A stretch of DNA of 64,000 nucleotides, from the NCBI GenBank assembly GCA_017429205.1, contig JAFRPH010000038.1, positions 1-64,000 on the forward strand. The letters are read 5' to 3'. The notes under the pieces are model-generated. The model did not search any database. It was not told the DNA's origin and saw only the letters and a list, made by a program, of their open reading frames with translations. Shown piece by piece: positions 16,014-29,442 of the stretch (within the stretch, counting starts at the first letter, position 1; each line of letters begins with the position of its first letter). The DNA is from Bacteroidales bacterium (lineage in GTDB: Bacteria; Bacteroidota; Bacteroidia; Bacteroidales; UBA932). The position numbers and the translations under genes are program-made.

Positions 16014-18065
16014 TTACTCCGTCTTCTCGAAGATGATGATGTACTCCAGCGGAGCGAACAGGAAACGGTCGATGTCCTTGTACTGATAGGCCGTCTTTTC
16101 GACCGGATAATCATTGAGGTGGAACTGGAGACCGAAGCAGTCCGTCGGAATCACCAGAGTCTTGTTATTCACGAACTTGTGGGTACCCGGCGTCAGGAAC
16201 TTCGCCTGATGGCCATTGCCCAGGGTGACCGTCTGCGTGGCGATATCGACGGAGAACTCCTTCTCGCCCTTCGGGATCTGGTCATAGTACCTGGACAGGT
16301 CCGTGCCATCGTAGTCGGGATAAGACGTGCTCTTGAAGATATAGTCCCAGAAGCCGCCGTCAGCGCCGGCCCACCAGTTGGTCGTGCCCGTTGCGCCGGT
16401 TCCCGTGAAGCCCGTCACCTTGATGATGAGTTCATTGTCGGACTCTTTATAGATAGTACCGTCCCAGTCCCAGGTCTTGTCGATCGGGCTCACGAAGCCA
16501 GGGTCGGAGCCTGAACCGCCGAGTACCCAGAGACCATCCTTCGTGCTGTTGTTGCCATAGACATTCCACTTGCCGGGCAGCGAGGTCCAATCGAAACTCG
16601 GAGGTTCATACTTGAAGTCGGCGTCCGTCGTTTTGGACGCCTCCGGTACGACAAAGCCGTTCGGGAGGACCTCCATCTCGATGAAGAGGGCCTTGGGATT
16701 GCCGGCGATGGCGTGGTAATCGGTATACATGATGTTGTTGTCCCAGTTTTCCACGCCGCCCGTGATGGTGAACATCAGGGCCTGCGTCTCGATCGTCACG
16801 CTCTTGACCGGGCTGGAGTTCGGCATGTCATAGGTGCCCGGACCCACCAGGGTGGCCTGCGTGGAGGTGCCGTCGGCCTTCGTGAAGGTCACGGTGGTCC
16901 CGTCTATGGCATAGCTTCCCGTGGAGAGCGGCAGAACATCATAGAACTTCCTGAGGTCCAGATCCTTGCCGTTCTGAGGATTCACGCTGCCGGAATAGAC
17001 GAACCACCAGTTGCGGCCGTCCTCGCCGGCGTAGTTCACGAACGTGCTGTCCGGCTGGAGCACGTAATAGTTGTCCGCGAGGGCCGTGACGCCGCGGCCG
17101 TCGTCCTTGTTGAAGTAGTCGGGCTTGGCCAGCAGGTCGATGACTTTGGTTCCGCCGTACTGGGGACCGGTGCCGCCCCAGAGCCACAGGTGGGAGATGC
17201 GGAAGGTCATGGCGGCCGAAGGCTGGGCCGCAACCTCCACCGGCGCCATCTTGGACAGGTGGTTCCGCGCGATGGTGACGGGCTTGGACGTGGCCTTTTG
17301 GAATGCGTCCCCATTGACAGTCACGGTAAAGCCTTCGCTGAAGGTCACCGGCGGGACCACGAACCAGAAGTCCACGCTCTCGGCTTCCGTCGCCCCGAGG
17401 GCGACCGGCTCCGCGCAGGTCAGGGTGATGGCGGTGGTCGCGTCATCGGCCATGGCGACGGACGGCAGGCCGGCCGAGGTCATGGACACGGTCGCCTTGC
17501 CGGCGATCTTCTCCCCCTTGTTGCCCTGCAGGGTGAGGGAGGAAACCTGGACCCCGGCGCCATAGAGGCTGACCCGGAGGTAGCCGCCGAGGTTCTTGAA
17601 CTGCAGGTTCTCATCGGCGGAAAGGGCGGCCATCGTATTGGCGCCCGGGCCGAAGGAATGTGCGGCGTAGGCCTGCGTGGCGGGAAGGGTGACCGCCAGG
17701 GCGCCGCCCGCGGTGATCGCGGTGGCTTCCTCGTAAGGATAGACGGAGATGACGTACGGGATCGCGGCGCCCGTCCCGGGGTCGCCCACGATCTCGAATT
17801 CGCCCTCGCCGTCTCCGGTCGCGCCCATGAAGCGGTACTGCTGGTTGGCGGTGGTCTTGTTGAAGATGCTCACCCGGTCGTCGACGTTCCAGCGGAGCAG
17901 AAGGTCCTCATTGACAAAGACTTTCGTGCCCGCATCGGCCGGCTGCTCGAAGGTGGCGCGGAAAACCGGGGCGTTCGCATCGGGTGCGTTGTAATTCTCC
18001 TCCCGGACGGAGCAGGACACCGCCACGAGGGCGGCCATCCCGAAGATAAAGGCCAAATGCTTCAT
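16014..18065 (-). CDS. Fimbrillin-like surface lipoprotein
   Basis: The 683-residue protein has a lipoprotein signal (ALVAVSCS, Cys18). Residues 30-270 have the fimbrillin/Mfa-like pattern: APVFRATFEQPADAGTKVFV, RWNVDDRVSIFN, FKNLGGYLRVSLYG and FWFVVPPVTFSEGFTVTV. The rest is a beta-rich region with aromatic repeats (LSGKWNVYGN-like, DLRKFYDVLPL and LSRYYDQIPKG), suggesting two related C-terminal modules of about 170 residues. It probably sits on the cell surface and binds glycan or adheres. It follows the GH5 gene and the 47-residue peptide on the same strand, so it may present or capture the GH5 substrate; that link is inferred. Confidence 0.75.
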   Translation of the reverse strand: MKHLAFIFGMAALVAVSCSVREENYNAPDANAPVFRATFEQPADAGTKVFVNEDLLLRWNVDDRVSIFNKTTANQQYRFMGATGDGEGEFEIVGDPGTGAAIPYVISVYPYEEATAITAGGALAVTLPATQAYAAHSFGPGANTMAALSADENLQFKNLGGYLRVSLYGAGVQVSSLTLQGNKGEKIAGKATVSMTSAGLPSVAMADDATTAITLTCAEPVALGATEAESVDFWFVVPPVTFSEGFTVTVNGDAFQKATSKPVTIARNHLSKMAPVEVAAQPSAAMTFRISHLWLWGGTGPQYGGTKVIDLLAKPDYFNKDDGRGVTALADNYYVLQPDSTFVNYAGEDGRNWWFVYSGSVNPQNGKDLDLRKFYDVLPLSTGSYAIDGTTVTFTKADGTSTQATLVGPGTYDMPNSSPVKSVTIETQALMFTITGGVENWDNNIMYTDYHAIAGNPKALFIEMEVLPNGFVVPEASKTTDADFKYEPPSFDWTSLPGKWNVYGNNSTKDGLWVLGGSGSDPGFVSPIDKTWDWDGTIYKESDNELIIKVTGFTGTGATGTTNWWAGADGGFWDYIFKSTSYPDYDGTDLSRYYDQIPKGEKEFSVDIATQTVTLGNGHQAKFLTPGTHKFVNNKTLVIPTDCFGLQFHLNDYPVEKTAYQYKDIDRFLFAPLEYIIIFEKTE

Positions 18066-18080
18066 ACCATCCTCCTTTTT

Positions 18081-18224
18081 TTACCAGTCGATGTCCGGAT
18101 CATCCCCACCGTCGATGGGTTCGAGATTGGACGCCAGGAACGAAAGCTCCTGTTTCGTTTCGACAACCCGCGCGGACGGAGCGACATACGTACCGCGCTC
18201 GTCAAAGATTTCCGTCTTTTTCAT
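18081..18224 (-). CDS. 47-residue companion peptide of the fimbrillin-like lipoprotein
   Basis: A short frame starts MKKTEIFDERGTYVAPSARV and ends DGGDDPDIDW. It lies between GH5 and the lipoprotein gene, 15 bases before the latter. No signal peptide is present; the C-terminus is acidic and closes with Trp. Short proteins of the form MKK..Y.P....V.E......LA.S ending in an Asp/Trp-rich tail are frequent just upstream of fimbrillin-type genes in Bacteroidales, usually unannotated. The function is unknown. Its codon use matches its neighbours and the reading frame fills the gap precisely. Confidence 0.7.
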   Translation of the reverse strand: MKKTEIFDERGTYVAPSARVVETKQELSFLASNLEPIDGGDDPDIDW

Positions 18225-18243
18225 ATGCAAAGGTTTTGTGTGT

Positions 18244-19233
18244 TCATTTTGCCTGGCCCTGCAGATACGCCTTGAAGAAACGGCCCTGCGTGGTAGGGGT
18301 GAAATCCCAGTCGCTGAACAGCATCGGCGCCCAGTTGGGGTCGAAGCACCAGACCGTGAAGGAGATGCCCTTCTGCTCGAAGTACTTCGTGATGTGCTCG
18401 CCGTACACGTCCGTGGACATCACCGGTATATGGGCGCCGGGTTCGTCCTCGAGGCAATAGCCGATCTCCGTGCAGATGACGGGATAGGTGTCGGCCACAA
18501 AGCCGAAGTCCTGTTCCCACTGCGGCTCCCACGGCTCGGACCGCTTCATCGGATAAGGGTGGGAGACATAGGCGACATTGGGGCGGTCGACGGGCGCTTC
18601 CGCCACCGGCGTGAGGTCGTAGGCCCAGTTGAAACCGGCGCACAGGCACACGGCCTTGGGGTTATGGACCCGGACCGTGTCGATGATCTGCTCCTGGAGT
18701 TCCTTCCATTCCTCCCAGGTGCACTCGCCGGTGCCGGTCACCGTGGGCTCGTTGAAGAGCTCGTAGAGCGCCACCGTGGGCTCGTCCTTGTAGCGCTGCG
18801 CGACGGTGCGCCAGAATTTGAAGGTCTCCGCCTTCGTGGTGTTGTACATCGGCGAAGTGTACTTCTCTTCCTTGAGGTTGCCGATGGAATGCCAGTCCAT
18901 GATCACGTACATCCCGTACTGCTTGGCCCACGCGACGCCCTGGTCCATGGCCTGGAAGGTCTCCTCCCATCCCATCGCGTTCAGGTTCGTGGGATGCACG
19001 GCGAAACGGACGACGTTCGCGCCCCAATCGGCGGCCTCGGCGAAGTACCGCTCGCTCCACTGCCCCGCCCGGACCAGCTTCACCGGGTCCGAGAAGCACA
19101 GGCCCCGGAACACCAGCTCCTTCCCCAGCGGGTCCACAAACTTGTTTCCCTCCACCTTCACCCAGCCCTCGCCCGCCGAACAGGCGGCGGCGAGCACCGT
19201 GGCTGCCAAAACGGTCAGGATGCTCTTTCTCAT
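18244..19233 (-). CDS. GH5 endoglucanase-like lipoprotein
   Basis: The 329-residue enzyme has a lipobox LAAACS. The TIM-barrel motifs of GH5 are present: VRFAVHPTNLNAMGWEETF, YVIMDWHSIGN, ALYELFNEPTVTG (acid/base Glu), VAYVSHPYPM and VICTEIGYC (nucleophile Glu). It most likely cleaves a beta-1,4-linked glucan or mannan; the subfamily cannot be fixed by eye. The start MRKSILTV at 19233 is preferred to the ATG at 19260, because the latter adds nine hydrophilic residues before the signal peptide. It leads an operon with the 47-residue peptide and the fimbrillin-like lipoprotein. Confidence 0.88.
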   Translation of the reverse strand: MRKSILTVLAATVLAAACSAGEGWVKVEGNKFVDPLGKELVFRGLCFSDPVKLVRAGQWSERYFAEAADWGANVVRFAVHPTNLNAMGWEETFQAMDQGVAWAKQYGMYVIMDWHSIGNLKEEKYTSPMYNTTKAETFKFWRTVAQRYKDEPTVALYELFNEPTVTGTGECTWEEWKELQEQIIDTVRVHNPKAVCLCAGFNWAYDLTPVAEAPVDRPNVAYVSHPYPMKRSEPWEPQWEQDFGFVADTYPVICTEIGYCLEDEPGAHIPVMSTDVYGEHITKYFEQKGISFTVWCFDPNWAPMLFSDWDFTPTTQGRFFKAYLQGQAK

Positions 19234-19264
19234 GGTCTTAGCGACTTGATTGTTCTCCAAGAAC

Positions 19265-19295
19265 CAAAGATAGACAATTCTTTACACTATCCCAA
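19265..19295 (-). promoter_or_regulatory. Promoter of the GH5-lipoprotein operon
   Basis: Minus strand: TTGG (19292-19295), 19 bases, TATCTTTG (19265-19272). The leader to the preferred ATG is about 25-30 bases. Confidence 0.7.
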
Positions 19296-19372
19296 CAAAC
19301 CGCCCGGAAACTGCTTGACCACCACCCGCTCTCCGCCCGCAAAACAGTCCACTCTCCCACCCGAGCCCTGCC

Positions 19373-19513
19373 CGCCAAATAGCCGCACACCAATCCCCAA
19401 CAGAACGCACACATTGCCCTCCCCGGTGCGCCATAGGCCGATTTCGGACCTCGGCGCACCGAGACGGAAGTCCGGGCCCATGTCCGATGACGCGGCTTCT
19501 CGCGACGAACAGT
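19373..19513 (+). repeat. 141-base inverted-repeat element, copy A
   Basis: The layout matches the copies at 19737 and 35950. A 16-base left end CGCCAAATAGCCGCAC (19373-19388) is followed by exactly 36 bases, then a 36-base core opening GGTGCGCC and closing GGCGCACC (19425-19460). The right third is degenerate: a CGCGGCT..CTCGCG remnant near 19491 may be the decayed right end. The rest of the spacer up to the tRNA shows nothing else. Confidence 0.75.
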
Positions 19514-19546
19514 TTGGCAAAATATTCAAAAAAGCGAGTCTGGCTC

Positions 19547-19577
19547 TTGCGTGATTAAAAAAAAGTTTCTACCTTTG
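19547..19577 (+). promoter_or_regulatory. Promoter of tRNA-Val
   Basis: TTGC (19547-19550), 19 bases, TACCTTTG (19570-19577), 16 bases before the tRNA 5' end. Confidence 0.75.
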
Positions 19578-19593
19578 CAATCCCCAAATGAAC

Positions 19594-19671
19594 GAGGGCT
19601 TAGCTCAGTTGGTTTAGAGCGCTTGCTTGACAGGCAAGAGGTCGGCAGTTCAAATCTGCCAGTCCTCACCA
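19594..19671 (+). tRNA. tRNA-Val (anticodon GAC)
   Basis: A full cloverleaf is visible: acceptor GAGGGCT with AGTCCTC (one G-U), D-arm AGCTCAGTTGGTTTAGAGC, anticodon stem CTTGC-TTGACAG-GCAAG with anticodon GAC, and T-arm GGCAG-TTCAAAT-CTGCC. The discriminator A and CCA are encoded. It is flanked by oppositely oriented copies of the 141-base repeat. Confidence 0.93.
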
Positions 19672-19678
19672 CTCGGAA

Positions 19679-19713
19679 GAGACACCTACAACGATGCAGG
19701 TGTCTCTTTTTTT
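19679..19713 (+). terminator. Rho-independent terminator of tRNA-Val
   Basis: GAGACACCT (19679-19687) pairs with AGGTGTCTC (19698-19706), followed by seven T residues. Confidence 0.85.
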
Positions 19714-19736
19714 ATTCGGACCAGAGCCCTCGATTT

Positions 19737-19877
19737 CGCCAAACAGCCGCACAAGAGTCCTCGTTGTATGTGTCCACAACGGTGATTGCGGTGCGCCGGG
19801 GGCCGAAATCGACCTGTGGCGCACCGCAATCACCAGCTCAGCGCGCAGAACGAGCATCTTGGTGCGGCTATTTGGCG
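19737..19877 (-). repeat. 141-base inverted-repeat element, copy B
   Basis: This copy is complete, in reverse orientation. Terminal inverted repeats are CGCCAAACAGCCGCAC (19737-19752) and GTGCGGCTATTTGGCG (19862-19877). The 36-base core is at 19790-19825. In this copy the arms extend to GGTGATTGCGGTGCGCC and its exact complement, a 17-bp perfect stem. Segment lengths 16-37-36-36-16 are the same as in copy C. Confidence 0.85.
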
Positions 19878-19934
19878 GCGGGGACGGCTAGGGCGCGGGT
19901 TCGGGAAGAGCTGGTGCCGGGCGAGTCGGCTGCG

Positions 19935-22085
19935 CTACCACCGGATTTCCACGCGGACGCCGTCGGGGGTGTTGGGGAAGCGGAGGAAGAGGGTGCGGGT
20001 GGCGGGGTCCCAGGCGCAGTCATCGGCCGGTTCGCCGTCTACAAGGACGCTCAAAGGCTTGCGGCGGAGGAGGATGCGGGTGACGTTGCAGGTCTCCGCG
20101 GGGGCCTTGCAGGTGTAGGAGAAGGTGTGGCGGGTTTGGGCGATGTCGTAGGCGCGGCTGGCGGCGGCGAGGATGGCGGGGGCGCGGGGGGCTTTGCGGA
20201 GGTCGTAGAGGAAAGCCTGGGTGCCGGGGGCGAGTTCCTTGCGCGTAACAATCGGGAGTGTGGGGTCGAACAGGTCAATGAACGATCCTTCAAGGACATA
20301 GGGTTCGTCCGAGACACTTTCATCCAGCGCCGCGGCGATCTTGTAGGGGCCGCGGTCCAGCAGGAAGTGGTTCTTCCACTGCATCGGACCGTACAGCGAC
20401 TCGACGGCGAACAGCAGCATCGCGTCACCGCCGGCGTTCATCACGTACTCCTTCGGATCGAACCGCAGCACGCACAGGCGGCCTTTGCCGCAAGGGTACA
20501 CTCCCCTTCCGAGGCCGGGCGACAAGCCCAGGAGTTCGAACAGGTGGTCGGACGGGGCGTCATAGGCAAACTCTCCCGTGTTCCACCATTCGCGCACCCC
20601 CTGGAAGGGATCGGTGTCGGTGCCGCTGTAGATGAGCACTCCCCCATTGCGCACCCATTCGGCCAGATGCTCGTGCGCGGCCGGGTCCATCGGCTTCATA
20701 TTGGCATAGGTCATCAGGAGGACCTTCACTCCCTTGAGCGCCTCCGGAAAGCCCAGGTTCTCGATGTGGGTAATGCCCACGGGAACGCCGCGCTTGAGCA
20801 GCGGCAGGGCCAAGCCGAAGAAGTTCGAGAGCTGCGGGTCGTCATAGCTGTCGTGAACCGGGAAACGCTGGAACATCAAGGAGTTGGCCATCAGGACAGA
20901 GATTCCCTGCGAGCCGTCCAGGGTGTTCCGGGACACGGGCATTTCCTGCAGCGCGTTCGTCATCACCTGCATCATCGACGCGAAATCTTGCGGGATGCGG
21001 ATCCGCTCGTCCGAGCCCGGACCGGCCGGATAGGGGCGCTCGTAGATGCGCTCCGGCCAGGGCATGATCTCGTAATCGGCCAGCTGCGGGTACAGGAGCT
21101 GGGCCGCGTAGGTGGCCTGGTAGTTCCGCCGGAAATCGACCCAGTCGCGGGTGGCGTCCTCGATCGGGTCGGTCAGGAACCAGACGCGGCGGCCGGTCGG
21201 GGCCGTCATCGACGCCATGCAGCCGTACTCGAGGTAGGCCGTCTCGAACACCCGCTCGCGGCGGACGCCGTCAAAGAAATCCGGTACCCGGGAGGTTCCG
21301 GTCCATACCTGGGCGATGTATCCGTCGATGCAGTCCATCGACGCGAGCGACGCCTCGGGCGAGACGATCTCCCACATCGAATAGTTCACGAGCGAATGCG
21401 TGGGGACGTAGCATTTGATGTCCCGGCCCAGCGAGCGGCCGTACTCCTTCGCATAGGAGCAGGCCTCGTCCAGGGCCCGGTAATACAGGTGATACTTCAG
21501 CTTGGAGGACAGATAGGTCGCTTCAGGGGACTCGTCCTGCGGGCGCCAATCCTCGCCGTAGAAGGCCTTCCATTCGCGTTTGAAGGCCTCGGAATACCCG
21601 CCATGGGCCCAGAATTCAGGTTCCTCCAGGAAAATCGCGTCCACACCCGCGTCGATGACGCGCTTGATGTGGCGCTCCTTGAAATACGCGAGGTAATTCT
21701 CCGTCGGGACGATGTACGGAACCATCTTCCCGTGCCAGATGGTGTCCCCTTCCATCCGCACCTGGCCTTCGTCCAGATGCCATTCTCCGTCCCAGCCGCC
21801 AGTGAAATAGTCCTGGTAGCCGCCCCAGGCGATGCCCGTCATGAAATGCGTGACATAGCCCTTCTCCCGCCAGGAGGCGATTCGGGCCTCCACGCTGCCG
21901 GGGGCGTTCTTGTCCGTGGGATTCCCGCCCACGCCGTACACCATCACGGCGTCGGCCCGGTTGTCGATGGACGGTCGCCATCCCTGCCCCGTCTGGAACG
22001 TCGTCTTGACGGAATCCCGGACGGGACCCGCGCAGGCCAGAACGCAAAAGAGCGTCAGGCTAGTCAGCCAGGCGCTCTTTCGCAT
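19935..22085 (-). CDS. Secreted GH-like protein with beta-galactosidase-type C-terminal half
   Basis: This 716-residue protein has a signal peptide or lipobox ([11 protein letters not shown]). The N-terminal half looks like a TIM barrel: [56 protein letters not shown]. The second half ([37 protein letters not shown]) resembles the trimerisation domain of GH42 beta-galactosidases. The acidic pair in FLEEPEF could be catalytic. No exact CAZy family is recognised. It starts 26 bases inside the 3' end of clpX, so it appears to be the last gene of the gyrB-clpX operon, an odd home for a secreted enzyme. Confidence 0.65.
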   Translation of the reverse strand: MRKSAWLTSLTLFCVLACAGPVRDSVKTTFQTGQGWRPSIDNRADAVMVYGVGGNPTDKNAPGSVEARIASWREKGYVTHFMTGIAWGGYQDYFTGGWDGEWHLDEGQVRMEGDTIWHGKMVPYIVPTENYLAYFKERHIKRVIDAGVDAIFLEEPEFWAHGGYSEAFKREWKAFYGEDWRPQDESPEATYLSSKLKYHLYYRALDEACSYAKEYGRSLGRDIKCYVPTHSLVNYSMWEIVSPEASLASMDCIDGYIAQVWTGTSRVPDFFDGVRRERVFETAYLEYGCMASMTAPTGRRVWFLTDPIEDATRDWVDFRRNYQATYAAQLLYPQLADYEIMPWPERIYERPYPAGPGSDERIRIPQDFASMMQVMTNALQEMPVSRNTLDGSQGISVLMANSLMFQRFPVHDSYDDPQLSNFFGLALPLLKRGVPVGITHIENLGFPEALKGVKVLLMTYANMKPMDPAAHEHLAEWVRNGGVLIYSGTDTDPFQGVREWWNTGEFAYDAPSDHLFELLGLSPGLGRGVYPCGKGRLCVLRFDPKEYVMNAGGDAMLLFAVESLYGPMQWKNHFLLDRGPYKIAAALDESVSDEPYVLEGSFIDLFDPTLPIVTRKELAPGTQAFLYDLRKAPRAPAILAAASRAYDIAQTRHTFSYTCKAPAETCNVTRILLRRKPLSVLVDGEPADDCAWDPATRTLFLRFPNTPDGVRVEIRW

Positions 22086-23292
22086 ATTCCAACGTGAGTT
22101 TGAATGTCTTCTTCTTGGAGGATGGCGCTTCGAACATCGCGTCGTTCATCAGCTCCTCGCAGATGCTCCGGAGCCCGCGGGCGCCGAGCTTCCGCTCGAT
22201 GGAGGTGTCCACGATCAGGTCCAGCACTTCCGGTTCGATCTCCAGCTTCATGCCGTCCATCTCGAAGAGCTTCTCGTACTGCCGGATGATGGCGTTCTTG
22301 GGCTCGGTGAGAATGCGGCGGAGGGAGGCGCGGTCCAGTTGGTCCAGATAGGTGACGACCGGGAGACGGCCCACGATCTCGGGGATGAGGCCGTAGGACC
22401 GGAGGTCCTGGGCGTCGACATACTGCAGAAGGTTGTCCTTGTCCACGCGCTCCTTCTCCTCGGCGCCGAAGCCGATGATCCGGGTGTTCTTGCGCTGGGC
22501 GATGTGCCGTTCGATGCCCTCGAAGGCGCCGCCGCAGATGAACAGGATGTTCTGCGTGTTCACGTGGATGAACTCCTGCTCGGGGTGCTTGCGGCCGCCC
22601 TTCGGCGGGACGTTCACCATATTTCCTTCCAGGAGCTTCAGCATCGCCTGCTGCACGCCCTCGCCCGACACGTCACGGGTGATGGACGGGTTGTCGGACT
22701 TGCGGGCGATCTTGTCGATCTCGTCGATGAAGACGATGCCGCGCTCGGCCTTCTGGAGGTCGAAATCGGCCTCCTGCAGCAGCCGGGTGAGGATGCTCTC
22801 GACATCTTCGCCCACGTAGCCGGCCTCGGTGAGGACGGTGGCGTCCACGATGGTGAAGGGCACGTCCAGCTGCTTGGCGATGGTCTTCGCCAGCAGCGTC
22901 TTGCCCGTTCCCGTGGGTCCCACCAGGAGGATGTTGGACTTCTCCAGCTCCACGCCGTCGTCGGCCTTGCCGATCAGGTTGTGGCTGATGCGCTTGTAGT
23001 GGTTGTACACGGCCACGGCGAGGACGGTCTTGGCCCGGTCCTGGCCGATGACGTACTGGTCCAGGTAGGCCTTGATCTCCTTCGGCTTCGGGGCGTTGTC
23101 CAACGAGCCCACGGAGGTGGAGGATTCCCCCTTCGCGGGCCGCTTTTCCAGTTCCGCCACATATTCCGCCGCCATCTTTGCGCAGTCCGAGCAGATGTAT
23201 CCGTCGATGCCCTGGAGCATGAACGGGACCTCGGCGTCGGTCCGGCCGCAGAGGACGCAGCGGTTCTGGTGGTGGTTCTCTCGTTTGGCCAT
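22060..23292 (-). CDS. clpX: ClpX unfoldase, ATPase subunit of ClpXP
   Basis: The 410-residue AAA+ protein unfolds tagged substrates and feeds them to ClpP. The N-terminal zinc domain has Cys12, Cys15, Cys34 and Cys37. Walker A is GPTGTGKT, Walker [10 protein letters not shown], and the sensor and arginine regions [16 protein letters not shown] and [16 protein letters not shown] [14 protein letters not shown] are in place. The IGF loop that docks ClpP reads RIIGFGAE. Its ATG shares a base with the clpP stop (TAATG), ensuring coupled synthesis. Confidence 0.97.
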   Translation of the reverse strand: MAKRENHHQNRCVLCGRTDAEVPFMLQGIDGYICSDCAKMAAEYVAELEKRPAKGESSTSVGSLDNAPKPKEIKAYLDQYVIGQDRAKTVLAVAVYNHYKRISHNLIGKADDGVELEKSNILLVGPTGTGKTLLAKTIAKQLDVPFTIVDATVLTEAGYVGEDVESILTRLLQEADFDLQKAERGIVFIDEIDKIARKSDNPSITRDVSGEGVQQAMLKLLEGNMVNVPPKGGRKHPEQEFIHVNTQNILFICGGAFEGIERHIAQRKNTRIIGFGAEEKERVDKDNLLQYVDAQDLRSYGLIPEIVGRLPVVTYLDQLDRASLRRILTEPKNAIIRQYEKLFEMDGMKLEIEPEVLDLIVDTSIERKLGARGLRSICEELMNDAMFEAPSSKKKTFKLTLEYAKERLAD

Positions 23293-23969
23293 TACCTCAC
23301 TTTCTTGTACAGGACTTCGTCCACCATGCCGTAGGCCTTGGCTTCCTCGGCGGTCATCCAGAAGTCGCGGTCGCCGTCGGCGGCGACGCGCTCGATGGGC
23401 TGGCCGGAGTGCTCGGCGATGATGCGGAATAGTTCCGTACGGAGCTTCTCGATCTCGCGGGCGGCGATGAGGATGTCGCTGGCCTGGCCCTGGGCGCCGC
23501 CCAGCGGCTGATGGATCAGCACGCGGGAGTGCGGCAGCGCGCTGCGCTTGCCGGGCGTGCCGGCGCACAGCAGCACCGAGCCCATCGACGCGGCCATGCC
23601 GGTGCACACCGTCGCCACGTCGGGCTGGATGATCTGCATCGTGTCATAGATGGCGAGGCCGGAGGACACCTGTCCGCCCGGGGTGTTCAGGTACAGGGTG
23701 ATGTCCGCGTGGGAATCGCTCGAGGCCAGGAACAGGAGCTGGGCCATCACGATGTTCGCGACGTCGTCGTCGATGGGGACGCCCAGGAAGATGATGCGGT
23801 CCATCATCAGACGGCTGAAGACGTCCATCTGGGCGACATTCATCTTGCGCTCCTCGGTGATCGTCGGGTTGATATAGGCGTCGAGGGCCGACGCATAGCG
23901 GTGCAGGGTGGCGGAGCCGATCCCCTGGCCTTTCACGGCAAATTTCTCGAATTCGTTCATGTCAGTCAT
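23292..23969 (-). CDS. clpP: ClpP serine protease subunit
   Basis: About 225 residues. The catalytic Ser lies in [13 protein letters not shown], His in [21 protein letters not shown] and Asp in [19 protein letters not shown]. The N-terminus is longer than E. coli ClpP by about 20 residues and probably contains a propeptide. Start ATG 23969 (MTDMNEF) was preferred to 23981; 23960 is also possible. It lies 37 bases after tig and overlaps clpX by one base. Confidence 0.96.
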   Translation of the reverse strand: MTDMNEFEKFAVKGQGIGSATLHRYASALDAYINPTITEERKMNVAQMDVFSRLMMDRIIFLGVPIDDDVANIVMAQLLFLASSDSHADITLYLNTPGGQVSSGLAIYDTMQIIQPDVATVCTGMAASMGSVLLCAGTPGKRSALPHSRVLIHQPLGGAQGQASDILIAAREIEKLRTELFRIIAEHSGQPIERVAADGDRDFWMTAEEAKAYGMVDEVLYKKVR

Positions 23970-24006
23970 TTCAGGTAACACCTAAGAATACGGGAAACCG
24001 TCGGCG

Positions 24007-25323
24007 TTATTTCAACGCGCGGAACTTTTCTTCCGAAATCTTCTTGGTCTGAAGGGTGACCTTGTCGTGCAGGGCGCTGATGGTCTTGTTGTCCTCCACC
24101 TGCTCCTCGAGCCGGCGCACCTGGTTCTCGTCCTCCAGGATGTTGCGGGCGGAGTTCTTGATCAGTTCCTGGGGCACGTTGCCCATCCCGTACATCGCAT
24201 ACTGGTAGGCGACGTAGCTCTCGGCGGCCTGCTCGAGGTCGGCCTTCTCGACCTTCAGGCCGAGCTTCTGCATCAGATAGCCGCGGGTGAGCTGCCACTT
24301 GAAGTCCTCGACGAAGCCAGGGAACTCCTTCTCCACCTCCTCGGCGGTGTACTTGCCGTCATTGGCATAGACGAGCCAGCGCTTGAGGAAGGCTTCGGGA
24401 AGCTCGATGTTGGCCTTGTCCACGAAGTACTTGCGGACGTCGGCGGCGAAGCGCTGGTTGGCGGCCTGGGTGTGGTTCGCGCGGATGCGCTCGGCCACCT
24501 TCTCCATGAACTGCTCCTCGCTGGTGACGGCGCCCTCGCCGAACATCTGGTTCCAGGTCTCCTGGTTGGATTCGGCGGGCTTGAAGGTCTTGACGTTCAC
24601 GACGGTGAAGGTGAAGACCGGGTCGAGCTCGGCGAGCTTCGCCTTGTCCACCTTGAGCATCGAGGCGCGGTCGGTCTCGTTCTCGAAGGCCACGCTCACG
24701 TCACAGGTGAACTTGTCGCCGGCCTTCTTGCCGACGAACAGCGGACGGGCGATCTCGGCGACGTGGGCGATGGAGACGTACACGCCTTCGGCGCTGTGGG
24801 CCTCGTTCGCGATGTCGGCGATGATGTAGTCGTCCTCGCCGGCCTTTTCGCCCTCCTGGAGGGAACCGTACTGCTGGAGCATCTGGGCCTTCATCGCCTT
24901 CTTGGCGTCCTCGGTGACATTGATCTCGTAGTACGGGATCTTGTCGCCCTCGCCGGCCTCGAAGTTCAGTTCCGGGGTCTGGGCGATGTCGAACTTGAAG
25001 GTGAAGTCGGCGCCGGACTTCCACTCCAGCTGAGGCTGGTCCTCGGACGGGAGGGGCTCGCCGACGACGCGGATCTTCTCGTCGCGGATGAAGGTGTCGA
25101 GCTGCTCGGAGACGAGCCGGTTCACGGCCTCATAGAGGGACTGGTCGCCATAGAGGCGCTGGATCAGGGACATCGGGGCCATTCCCTTGCGGAAACCCTT
25201 GATGTCGGCGCGGCGGCGGTATTCTTTCAGTCGGGAGGTGAGGGCCTCGGCGTAGTCGTCCGGGGTGATGTCGATGGTGACCTGGTAGTTCAGGGCATCG
25301 GGCTGGTTCTTGGTAATGTTCAT
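24007..25323 (-). CDS. tig: Trigger factor, ribosome-associated chaperone
   Basis: The 438-residue protein has an N-terminal ribosome-binding domain with the signature IKGFRKGMAPMSLIQ, then the PPIase-like region (YYEINVTED..., DDYIIADIANEA) and a helical C-terminal domain. The FKBP-like part is diverged, as usual in Bacteroidota, so prolyl isomerase activity is doubtful. It follows pgpH by 14 bases and precedes clpP, the common tig-clpP-clpX order. Confidence 0.93.
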   Translation of the reverse strand: MNITKNQPDALNYQVTIDITPDDYAEALTSRLKEYRRRADIKGFRKGMAPMSLIQRLYGDQSLYEAVNRLVSEQLDTFIRDEKIRVVGEPLPSEDQPQLEWKSGADFTFKFDIAQTPELNFEAGEGDKIPYYEINVTEDAKKAMKAQMLQQYGSLQEGEKAGEDDYIIADIANEAHSAEGVYVSIAHVAEIARPLFVGKKAGDKFTCDVSVAFENETDRASMLKVDKAKLAELDPVFTFTVVNVKTFKPAESNQETWNQMFGEGAVTSEEQFMEKVAERIRANHTQAANQRFAADVRKYFVDKANIELPEAFLKRWLVYANDGKYTAEEVEKEFPGFVEDFKWQLTRGYLMQKLGLKVEKADLEQAAESYVAYQYAMYGMGNVPQELIKNSARNILEDENQVRRLEEQVEDNKTISALHDKVTLQTKKISEEKFRALK

Positions 25324-25337
25324 TGTATCGTTTGGTT

Positions 25338-29430
<4,093 letters not shown>

Positions 29431-29442
<12 letters not shown>

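Noticed and set aside
13862..16114. 750-codon version of the GH28 gene
   Set aside because: The part upstream of 15259 lies opposite the HAD gene; the signal peptide and the promoter box place the start at 15259.
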